Below, piece after piece: positions 1 to 8,800 of a stretch of DNA of 64,000 nucleotides (the stretch's first letter is position 1; the number at the start of each line of letters is the position of its first letter). Where the stretch lies: positions 54,076,917-54,140,916 of the forward strand of contig CM049319.1 of the NCBI GenBank assembly GCA_026874595.1. The letters are read 5' to 3'. The notes under the pieces were generated by a model. The model made no database searches, was not told where the DNA came from, and saw only the letters and a list, made by a program, of their open reading frames with translations. The position numbers and the translations under genes were made by a program. Source of the stretch: Sipunculus nudus (Eukaryota; Annelida; Sipuncula; Golfingiida; Sipunculidae).

Positions 1-108
1 AGATCTGGCCCATCCCTTTCAAGCTGTACCTCTGTTTTGTTAGAACAAATATATTTCTAGTAGGTGTAACAATGTATTGAATGATCTGTGCAATGAATTG
101 CAACCCAT

Positions 109-121
109 CAATTAAATTGTA
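109..121 (+). repeat. Putative 5' target-site duplication of the retrotransposon
   Basis: The 13 bases CAATTAAATTGTA recur exactly at 5363-5375. The two copies bracket everything that looks like the element: a GC-richer start just downstream and an AATAAA signal just before the other copy. AT-rich 13-mers can recur by chance, so this rests on the match plus its placement. Confidence 0.55.
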
Positions 122-124
122 ATT

Positions 125-134
125 AAGATGGCGG
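125..134 (+). promoter_or_regulatory. YY1-like site at the 5' end of the LINE
   Basis: AAGATGGCGG matches the core YY1 consensus (AAnATGGCGG) and sits within the first dozen bases after the inferred 5' target-site duplication. Mammalian L1 has a YY1 site at the same place, where it sets the transcription start. A similar role here is inference from position. Confidence 0.4.
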
Positions 135-330
135 ACGAGCCAGGCGGCACTTAAAGTGGCAGCGCTGTTTGTGGGGTCCAGAGAGCGAGTAAAGTGAAAG
201 ATATCTCAAACAACACCTAAATGGATTAACCAGTATTAGACTCAATGCAGTAGACGGAATATATCTGTGTATTGACAGGAATTTGGAGATATTTTACCAA
301 CAATATAAACTAGACTGCTCATGGTAACAT

Positions 331-1257
331 ATGGAGGGGACACTCGGTGAAACTATTCGGGACTCATTACAGACTGTGTATGAGGATTCACAGCCAATCA
401 TGGAAAGTCAGTTCACATCACAAACTGCAAACATCAGTGACAGTGCAAGTAAAAAGCCGGACTCTAAGAGAAAAAGGGAAATGACAGGTGAGCATAGTGC
501 TTTAGCCCCCCATGAGATACCACACTCAGATTTGGCCGATGCCCTTGCTCAAGCACTCCCCGCCGCACTGACTGATACCCGAGTCATAACGGCCCTTTCA
601 GACATGCTTTGGCCTATCCTCGAAACAAAAATAGCAAAAACCATATCTTCAGCCATGAACACCTTAGCCGCTAAGGTTTCTGATCAAGGCGACGAAATAA
701 CAAAACAAAAAGAAACAATCAACAGTCAAACACAAGAAATTGTGACATTGAAACAAAAAAACGAGGAATTACAGTTGGAGGTAGATGCACTAGAACAATA
801 CACAAGACGAATAAACGTAAGGGTTTTTGGAGTGCCAGAAAGTGAGAAGGAAGACACAGACAGTATTGTGTTGGACATTTGTAACAATAAGCTTGGTATA
901 GATGATATCACTCTCTCTCACATCCAGAGGTCTCATCGGTCGGGTAAACCCGCACAAAATGGAAAGCCTCGACCCATCATCGTTCGTTTTTCGACCTATC
1001 GTATCCGGTCCCGGTTTTTCCATGCAAAGGCTAAATTGAAGGGGACAAACATATATCTGGCAGAAGATTTAACGAAGTATAGAGCGACTCTGGCCTACCA
1101 ATGCCGTGAACTTAAGCGCAGAAAACAAGTTACAGACACCTGGACATTTGACGGAAACGTATTTGTGAGGATAACGAGGGGCAATACACAGAAGGTGATC
1201 AGAGTTCATAATGAAAAACAGATATGGACGCTGGGAAACATAGACTCAGAGCGATAG
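331..1257 (+). CDS. LINE ORF1 protein, coiled coil plus RRM-like domain (308 aa)
   Basis: This is a probable nucleic-acid-binding chaperone that coats the element RNA. The N-terminal 50 residues are polar with a basic patch (KKPDSKRKRE). Residues about 95-155 form a heptad-rich, Q/K/E-rich coiled coil. It is followed by INVRVFGVPE, the typical first strand of the RRM-like core of L1-type ORF1 (Transposase_22-like) proteins, and then a basic C-terminal part with HRSGK and RPIIVRF, which resembles the L1 ORF1 C-terminal domain. No CCHC zinc knuckle is visible. The ATG at 331 is the first in frame. ORF1 ends 397 bases before the first ATG of ORF2 and in another frame, so ORF2 needs reinitiation, an internal start or another route. 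The identification is by domain order, not close homology. Confidence 0.75.
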   Translation: MEGTLGETIRDSLQTVYEDSQPIMESQFTSQTANISDSASKKPDSKRKREMTGEHSALAPHEIPHSDLADALAQALPAALTDTRVITALSDMLWPILETKIAKTISSAMNTLAAKVSDQGDEITKQKETINSQTQEIVTLKQKNEELQLEVDALEQYTRRINVRVFGVPESEKEDTDSIVLDICNNKLGIDDITLSHIQRSHRSGKPAQNGKPRPIIVRFSTYRIRSRFFHAKAKLKGTNIYLAEDLTKYRATLAYQCRELKRRKQVTDTWTFDGNVFVRITRGNTQKVIRVHNEKQIWTLGNIDSER

Positions 1258-1654
1258 AACACTTTGATGCCTCAAGTATATTATAGACATATATTATATG
1301 GCTGAGTTTCACTATTTTTTTACAATTGACAGGAAACACTGTTGTTTAAATACAAAGCATTACTTATAAAATCAGTTGGAGAAAGCACAAATATGACCCA
1401 CGCAGCTTCCGCTTGTTTTGTCCGTTATTGAAACATGAATCTTATCATGTTGAAAATAACACTAAATGAGCTTTATATATTCTTTGCACTGCATTTTGTT
1501 TCTTATTCAGTATCTTTATTGTACATACTGTTCAGTTCGATTTCAATTATTTTGATTATGTCTTTTCAGGTATCTATTCCTTATGGAGAACAAAATACTC
1601 GTCAAATACAATGTAACTTTCAAGTAGTCACGGGGTCTATCGGGTGTCATTATA

Positions 1655-4600
1655 ATGTTATGTGGGTTCACGTATCTTGTACACCTGAATACAACTTTCC
1701 ACGTAATAGAGATTAACGTAACTGGTAACAAACGAACCCACAAGAGAAATAGTGTTCATAGTAACTTAAACCTGTGCGCTTACGTAACCTCTTATATAAC
1801 CACTGTATCCAGTTTACAGGTTCACAAGGTACATTTTTATTGTCTGTATGATTATTCTTGGGTAAGATTGTGTAATGCAGGGGATATTCATCCCAATCCA
1901 GGACCGACTGGGACGGTCAGTGCACTGAGTTCGCTGTCAATGGTTCACGTGAATGTAAGAAGCCTTTTATCCAAAGTTGACCATGTTTCCGTGGAATTAG
2001 GTGACTATGACATAATTGCGCTGACGGAAACCTGGCTTAACAGCAACATAACAAACTCTCAAATAGTAATGAATGGGTTCCAAGAACCGCTACGATGCGA
2101 TCGCGAAACTAGCAGGGGAGGTGGTGTGGCAATTTATGCGGCTTGTAAGGTGCCAATAAAACGAAGACAAGACCTAGAAGTTAACGGGGTTGAATGTGTG
2201 TGGGTTGAACTGCACTGTGCTGCACATTTTTTAATAGGGGTATTTTATAGGCCGCCAAATGAAAGGGTTGACTATTGGAATCGGCTAGAGTCGTCTCTTG
2301 AATTAGCTAAAGAGACTAATATTGGGGGCATCATCATTTTAGGAGATTTTAATGTTGATTTGTTAAATACCAGTTATAGTGTTCCTCTTAAACGCATATT
2401 GTCAGCATTCGGTTTTACTAATTTAATAAAGGAACCCACCAGGATAACAGAATATACTGCTACGTGTATAGACATGATAGCAACCACGTGCCCCGATCTG
2501 GTGATTGAAGCAGGCACGTCTCCTCCTTTTTGCAGTGACCATCATCCTGTACGTATGAAACTTAACGTAAAGATAAAAAAAGACAGAAGTTATGTAAGGA
2601 AAATTTATAAGTATGACAATGCTGACATACACGGCCTTAACACAGAACTAGCTGATTATAATGTGGACGAAACGCAAGATATAAATATTGCAGTAGACAG
2701 CTGGACAAATAACTTTATAAACGCTGTCAGTAGGAACATTCCAAATAAAAATGTAACAATTAGACCGTCTGACAAACCATGGTTCACAAGTAATCTGAGA
2801 CGCTACATCAGAAAGAGAAATAGATTACACGCAAGGGCAAAAAGGACAAATAAATCAGAACATTGGGCCCTGTTTAGACAAACACGCAATATGGTCATTG
2901 AGCAAGTAAGGTTAGCGAAATATAATTATTATCGTAATCTAGATGGTAAAATTAACTCTCCCGGTTCTGTTCCTTCAAAAGTTTGGTGGAAACTGATAAA
3001 ATCTCATTTAAGGCAGGCGTCAACTCTGAATACAATACCACCACTTGTTGTTGGTGACGTTGTGGTCGCTGACGACATTGAAAAAGCTGAATGCTTTAAT
3101 CAATATTTTGTTGAGAAATCAACTCTTGACCCGACGACAAGCCTTTTTTCATCACAAAGCCATGATGCTGATGAAATGTTATGTAATATTACCATTACAG
3201 AACAAGATGTCTCTGATATTTTAATGTGTCTTGATGTAAATAAGGCCTGTGGACCAGACGGCATCACACAGCGCATGCTCAAGATGACTGCAAGTTCTAT
3301 AACTAAGAATTTAACACGAATATTCAATTGGTCTCTCCAAAGCGCAAACTTTCCAAGTAAATGGAAACTTTCCAATGTTATACCACTTTATAAAAAGGGT
3401 TGTAAACAGGATATGAGTAACTATAGACCAGTTTCATTAATTAATTGTGTAAGCAAAGTATTTGAGCGATGTGTGTTTAAGTATGTGTTCAACTTTATGC
3501 AAAGGAATAACAGATTAACATCAGTCCAGTCAGCATACAGGCCGGGCGATTCTTGTACTTATCAACTATGTGAGATTTATGACATTATAACCAGAGCCGT
3601 TGATTCGGAAAATGAAACTATATTTATATCTTTGGACGCATCAAATGCATTCGACAGGGTATGGCACGAGGGCCTTATATTTAAACTAAGTAAAATGGGT
3701 GTTCAAGGTAATTTACTTAAATGGTTTTCTGATTATTTGTATAACAGAATGCAAAGAGTAGTGATAAATGGTCATTCCTCATCCTGCATGCATGTTCCAG
3801 CTGGCGTCCCACAGGGCTCAATACTGGGCCCGCTGCTGTTCTTAGTATATTTCAATGATATGGTAGAATGTGTAAACACCAACATCCGACTGTATGCGGA
3901 TGACGCTTCAATATTTAATGTAGGGAGAAACATGGAAAGTATGTCTAAGAGCCTAACCAATGATTTGTTATCTATTGAGAAATGGGCTGAGAAATGGTTC
4001 GTCACATTTAATCCTCGAAAAACAGAAATGTTAACTTTCACCAGGAGAACTGTAACAATACCGCCTGTATCAATGCTAGGACAGCCGCTTCTATCGGTGT
4101 CGAATCACAAACATTTGGGTGTTATTTTGAACGAACGTTGCACGTGGAAAGATCACATAAATTATATTTGCGAAAAAGCCAGTAGGCGAATAGATGTCAT
4201 GAGATCACTTATGTATAGACTAGATAGGAATGCTTTGGAAATTTTGTATCTCTCTTTTATTAGGCCTGTCTTAGAATATGCTTGTGAACTGTGGGATGGG
4301 TGCAATGAGGCTCTAGTACGTCAAATTGAATCAGTTCAACTGAGTGCCGCGAGAATAGTGACTGGTGCAATAAAGGGCACCAGTCACAATTTAATTTACA
4401 AAGAAACAGGATGGCAACTACTAAGTGAGAGACGGAGTATTAAAAAGCTTATTTTGTTCTATAAAATGGTAAATGGGTTGGCACCACCATATATGTGCGA
4501 CTTATTACCTGATGAGGTTGGAAGCAATGGATATGAATTGCGTAACAAGTATAATCTGCGTCCGCCAGCAGCTCGTACGTCTTTACGGCAAAACAGTTTC

Positions 4601-5044
4601 CTTTTATCAACGACTTGTTTGTGGAATACGTTAGATCCAATTACAAGAAACAGCCCATCCGTCTCAATTTTCAGGAAAAATTTAGAAAGAAATTTGCAGA
4701 AGCCCCCCAAATATTACAGTCAGTACATGGGTAACCGACAGGCACAAATACATCATACAAGAATGCGTCTTGGTCACAGCTCCCTGAATGGGCATTTATT
4801 TAAAAACCATTGTTTAGAAAATCCGCTTTGCTCTTGTGGTCTCGCGGTAGAGACCCCTGAGCACTATTTTTTGTATTGCCCCCTTTATGTGAATATGAGA
4901 GAAGAACTCTTTACGAAGGTATCAATGCAGTACAGAAGTGAATATATCTTACTACATGGAAGCAATAATCTGTCTGTAACAGAGAATTGTGAACTTTTTG
5001 ATAATATACAGCGGTTTATAGTGGCAACTAAACGTTTTAAGTAA
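1655..5044 (+). CDS. LINE ORF2: 2A-like leader, APE endonuclease, reverse transcriptase (1129 aa)
   Basis: This enzyme nicks target DNA and reverse-transcribes the element RNA at the nick. Residues 76-84 read GDIHPNPGP, a 2A-like motif, directly before the endonuclease. The endonuclease (about 93-320) shows HVNVRSL, LTETWLN, GVFYRPPN, ILGDFNVD and SDHHPV, covering the catalytic N, E, D/N and terminal SDH positions. The reverse transcriptase (about 500-800) shows YRPVSLINCVSKVFER, LDASNAFDRVWH, VPQGSILGPLLFLVYFND and the active site LYADDAS near residue 747. A C-terminal Cys/His cluster CSCG...ETPEHYFLYCP (about 1057-1075) is a possible zinc-binding module common in LINE tails. Catalytic residues are intact. 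The ATG at 1655 is the first in frame, but the leader before the 2A-like motif is poorly conserved in type, so the true start is uncertain. Confidence 0.92.
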   Translation: MLCGFTYLVHLNTTFHVIEINVTGNKRTHKRNSVHSNLNLCAYVTSYITTVSSLQVHKVHFYCLYDYSWVRLCNAGDIHPNPGPTGTVSALSSLSMVHVNVRSLLSKVDHVSVELGDYDIIALTETWLNSNITNSQIVMNGFQEPLRCDRETSRGGGVAIYAACKVPIKRRQDLEVNGVECVWVELHCAAHFLIGVFYRPPNERVDYWNRLESSLELAKETNIGGIIILGDFNVDLLNTSYSVPLKRILSAFGFTNLIKEPTRITEYTATCIDMIATTCPDLVIEAGTSPPFCSDHHPVRMKLNVKIKKDRSYVRKIYKYDNADIHGLNTELADYNVDETQDINIAVDSWTNNFINAVSRNIPNKNVTIRPSDKPWFTSNLRRYIRKRNRLHARAKRTNKSEHWALFRQTRNMVIEQVRLAKYNYYRNLDGKINSPGSVPSKVWWKLIKSHLRQASTLNTIPPLVVGDVVVADDIEKAECFNQYFVEKSTLDPTTSLFSSQSHDADEMLCNITITEQDVSDILMCLDVNKACGPDGITQRMLKMTASSITKNLTRIFNWSLQSANFPSKWKLSNVIPLYKKGCKQDMSNYRPVSLINCVSKVFERCVFKYVFNFMQRNNRLTSVQSAYRPGDSCTYQLCEIYDIITRAVDSENETIFISLDASNAFDRVWHEGLIFKLSKMGVQGNLLKWFSDYLYNRMQRVVINGHSSSCMHVPAGVPQGSILGPLLFLVYFNDMVECVNTNIRLYADDASIFNVGRNMESMSKSLTNDLLSIEKWAEKWFVTFNPRKTEMLTFTRRTVTIPPVSMLGQPLLSVSNHKHLGVILNERCTWKDHINYICEKASRRIDVMRSLMYRLDRNALEILYLSFIRPVLEYACELWDGCNEALVRQIESVQLSAARIVTGAIKGTSHNLIYKETGWQLLSERRSIKKLILFYKMVNGLAPPYMCDLLPDEVGSNGYELRNKYNLRPPAARTSLRQNSFLLSTTCLWNTLDPITRNSPSVSIFRKNLERNLQKPPKYYSQYMGNRQAQIHHTRMRLGHSSLNGHLFKNHCLENPLCSCGLAVETPEHYFLYCPLYVNMREELFTKVSMQYRSEYILLHGSNNLSVTENCELFDNIQRFIVATKRFK
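1880..1906 (+). other. 2A-like (ribosome-skipping) motif in ORF2
   Basis: The codons read GDIHPNPGP. The canonical 2A consensus is D(V/I)ExNPGP, and similar motifs at this position are known from APE LINEs of several animals. Here the usual Glu is His, so skipping activity cannot be assumed. If active, it would release an 83-residue leader from the endonuclease-RT. Confidence 0.6.
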
Positions 5045-5362
5045 ATTTGAATTTGGGAAATATTAGAGGTTAGTAAATTATATAAATTATATAAGGTATT
5101 GTTCTCCAATTGTAAATAATTTATTTTATCTTGTTTAGTCTTTGCTTGTATTGCTCAGGTGTAAATATAGATTAACATATTTATGTCAGTTGTATGCCAT
5201 ATTACGTAATCCATGTATCAACAGCATAATGTAACAATGTAAATGTGTTTCATACAGAGGATTATTTAATAACATATTGATGGAGGAGAGGAATTGATAT
5301 AGGGCTGTGCCCTGTTTTCCAATCCTCATTGCTTTGTTTTGCAATAAAAATATTGTTTAAAC

Positions 5363-5375
5363 CAATTAAATTGTA
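5363..5375 (+). repeat. Putative 3' target-site duplication of the retrotransposon
   Basis: Exact copy of 109-121, lying 15 bases after the AATAAA at 5343-5348. Confidence 0.55.
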
Positions 5376-5697
5376 GTTGAATCTCAACTTCTGAATCAGT
5401 TTGTTTAAATTTTTATATTCTTTACCTGTACCAGAGCAATGAAATCTCTCAAACTGCCTTTTATTTGCAGTGCACATACTCTTGGGCAAGATCAATTGTG
5501 GTGGTAACTTAAAAATCATCTTTTGTCAGGAAGTATAGCATATCCATTTGCCTGGTATCATTATGTGAATTTAACCAAATGCAGAACATCTCATCATTTG
5601 AACGCTGTTGAATATTAGCAGTGTTGTTATGAATGAGAAGGTTATGATATACGGGTTTCACATATTATTTATAATGGTGTATTTTAATTTTAAGCAG

Positions 5698-5865
5698 TTC
5701 CTGTCCCTGGCAATGGAAATGGGAATGATCTGGCAAGTCTGTTTGAGTGTCCTGTCTGCTTCGACTACGCTCTTCCTCCAATCATGCAGTGTCCTAGTGG
5801 CCATATTGTTTGTTCCAGCTGCCGTCCAAAACTCACATGCTGCCCTACATGCAGAGGGGCGTTAG
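5698..5865 (+). CDS. SIAH1: SIAH exon: RING domain
   Basis: The acceptor is TTTTAAGCAG|TT and the donor TTAG|GTAAGT. It encodes [20 protein letters not shown] and continues to [10 protein letters not shown], containing the complete C3HC4 RING. It begins with two bases of a codon (phase-1 intron upstream) and ends with one base of Gly. Confidence 0.93.
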   Translation, partial: FLSLAMEMGMIWQVCLSVLSASTTLFLQSCSVLVAILFVPAAVQNSHAALHAEGR

Positions 5866-8800
5866 GTAAGTACTTAAACAGTTGTACTTCATTCCCTAGT
5901 GGCGAGATATCCCTGTCTCAGACCCTTTGTTGCCTGGAACCTTTGTGGTGAGATTTTAAGGCAGCAGCGCTTGAAAAAAAACCCTAATTCAGATAAATCA
6001 AGAAGTGGTTAAACATTATTAAAGAAAAAGAAAAAAAAAGTAGTTTTACATTAATATTTGACCCATAATTTTATATAGTGTTTTAACTTGGTACAGTGTT
6101 TGTGTTACTGGTATACATATTTTGATATTTTCTTTTATTTTCATATTTTAACATTTCATTAATAGAATGTTTTACATAGTATGCTATTTTAAGCACCCAG
6201 TTTACTGCAGGCCACTTTTTAGTGTGCTAATATTACATTACATGATGAAATCTCGAGTGTTTTTTTTTTGTGCCTCTATTGTGTGTCTTTCTTGATTAAA
6301 TATGAAAATATGTCACCCCTCAAATAGGCGGAGACATATTGTGTTTGGTCTGTCATCTGTGTTTTGTGAACATGATAACTTTTTTACTGCTTGATATTTT
6401 TTCATGAAATTTCAATTTGATTTGTTTCTACCAAAACTCTGAGGAGTTCAAAAGATGACTTTGACCTCGACCTTCAAGGTCAAATAATTTGAAATAGATA
6501 TCTCTTGTGAATATTATAACTATTGCTTTCTGATGACAAAAATAATTGCAAAACTTCACAATCTAAATGGCCAAAACTGCAAGTATAAAATGGTGATCTG
6601 TCTCAAAGCTCTGTTGTTCAAAGATAAGGTTCAGCTCTTGATTGACATGGCTGGGTCTCCGCTACTGAGATTAGTGAAGGGAATATGGGTTGCTTCTGCC
6701 TTTGTGGCTGTGGGTCCGATAGCTTTCCTATAAGTCGCCGGTGCGGGTTCGACGGTGGCGGTCTCACGCAAAATTTTGCTTGGCTTTGTGGCATTGCGTC
6801 TGTTGGCTCTGAGAACAATGCTTAAGGAGCGCGCATGGCTGAGGTCTTTACCACAGCAACCTGGAGCTGCTTGATAAGCAAAAACATCTTCAGTCAGTAC
6901 TGTAACTGCTGAACTACTACTAAGAAATTTTACACATGAATTGTTTCTACCAAAGTCTCATAGGTATTCAAAAACAGGTTACCTTAATCTTCAAGCTCAG
7001 ATCTTCAGAAAGCTAAAATATTTGTGAACCTCAAACTTTGAAGTAGTCCATATTTTATTCCTCAAATTTTGGGATTGAAGGCCCTTAGACAGGGGAGACA
7101 CATACCTATTTTTGCATTACAAAAACTAACTCATGCTGGTTTAAAATGTTTTATTGAATCAAAATTTAATATTTCAGTTTGAAGGTATTCACATATATGA
7201 TAGAGGAAAAATCACCTAAGAACTTTCTACAGGTAATTATAATGTGCATCTGACATTATAACAGTGTATGTTAGAAAGCTTATAGTTTACAATTAATTAT
7301 GATGCTTTTCACAGGTAATATCCGCAACCTGGCGATGGAAAAAGTAGCGACTTCCGTGATGTTTCCTTGTAAATACTCATCCAGTGGTTGCGCAGTCACG
7401 CTCTTACATACAGAGAAGCCAGATCATGAAGATACATGTGAATTCAGGTACCTGAAACAATTTCTGTTAAGCACACTTATAGATATAATATATACTGTAA
7501 AAATTGTATTGTCCTTGTTTGTCTGGCTGTCCTTTCAAGGAACAATACTGTATGGAAATGCGGTAGATGAGCCATGAAACAATTGCTGAAATTATGGGAT
7601 GTATTAGTTAATTTGAAAGACAGATGTAGAATAATATCTAGCAAAATGCACTCCTTTTAAGCTCATAATGATAAAGATGATGAGTGTGGTAGTAATGGTA
7701 ATGATAAATATGGTGGGAGACATAATGAATGTAGTAGTGGTGATGATGGTGATGAATGTAGTAGTAATAATGATGGTGATGGTGGTGGTTGAGATGATGG
7801 TGGTGATGATGAACTTAATAGTAGTGATGATGATGATTATGGTGATGATAGATGCATTAGTGGTAATGATACTGATGATGGGGATGATGAATGTAGTAGT
7901 AGTGATGATTAATGTGGTGATGGAGATGATGATGGTGACTATGATGTAGTAGTAGTGATGGTGTTGATAATGATGACAGTATTAGTGTTTATGGTGGTGG
8001 TGGTGGTGATAATGAATGTTGTAGTAGTGATGATGGTGATGCATGTATTAGTAGAGATTATGATGGTGATGATGGTGATGATGCATGTAGCAGTAGTGAT
8101 GAAGATGCATGTAGTAGTAGTGATGATGGTGATGATGCATGTAGTAGTGGTGATGGTGATGATGCATGTAGTAGTAGTAGTGATGATGTTGGTGGTGCTG
8201 ATGATGGTGATGATGCATGTAGCAGTAGTGATGAAGATCCATGTAGTAGTAGTGATGATGTTGGTGGTGCTGATGATGGTGATGATGCATATAGTAGTAG
8301 TGATGGTGATGCATGTAGTAGTAGTAATGATGATGCATGTAGTAGTAGTGATGGTGATGCATGTAGCAGTAGTGATGAAGATCCATGTAGTAGTAGTGAT
8401 GATGTTGGTGGTGCTGATGATGGTGATGATGCATGTAGTAGTGGTGATGGTGATGGTGATGAAGATGCATGTAGTAGTAGTGATGATGATGATGGTGATG
8501 ATGCATGTAGTAGTGGTGATGGTGATGATGCATGTAGTAGTAGTGATGATGTTGGTGGTGCTGATGATGGTGATGATGCATGTAGCAGTAGTGATGAAGA
8601 TTCATGTAGTAGTAGTGATGATGTTGGTGGTGCTGATGATGGTGATGATGCATGTAGTAGTAGTGATGGTGATGCATGTAGTAGTAGTAATGATGATGCA
8701 TGTAGTAGTAGTGATGGTGATGCATGTAGTAGAAGTGATGATGATCCATGTCATAGTAGTGATGATGTTGGTGGTGCTGATAATGGTGATGATGCATGTA

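Larger units (their letters stand above)
122..5362 (+). mobile_element. Full-length two-ORF non-LTR (LINE) retrotransposon, CR1/Jockey-like
   Basis: The element has a roughly 210-base 5' leader, ORF1 (331-1257), a roughly 400-base spacer, ORF2 (1655-5044) and a roughly 320-base 3' UTR with AATAAA at 5343-5348. Both ORFs are open with no frameshift or stop, and flanking 13-bp repeats give plausible ends, so the insertion looks young and possibly active. ORF2 has an APE-type endonuclease and a YADD reverse transcriptase but no visible RNase H, which fits the CR1/L2/Jockey group of APE LINEs; the exact clade needs a tree. It lies in the same orientation as SIAH, upstream of its RING exon. That exon starts in mid-codon, so the insertion is probably in a SIAH intron. 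Confidence 0.85.
5866..7314 (+). other. SIAH intron between RING and zinc-finger exons
   Basis: GT-AG intron of 1.45 kb. It holds two fragments of a dispersed repeat (6318-6535, 6940-7125) and a possible SINE between them. There is no other coding signal. Confidence 0.85.
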
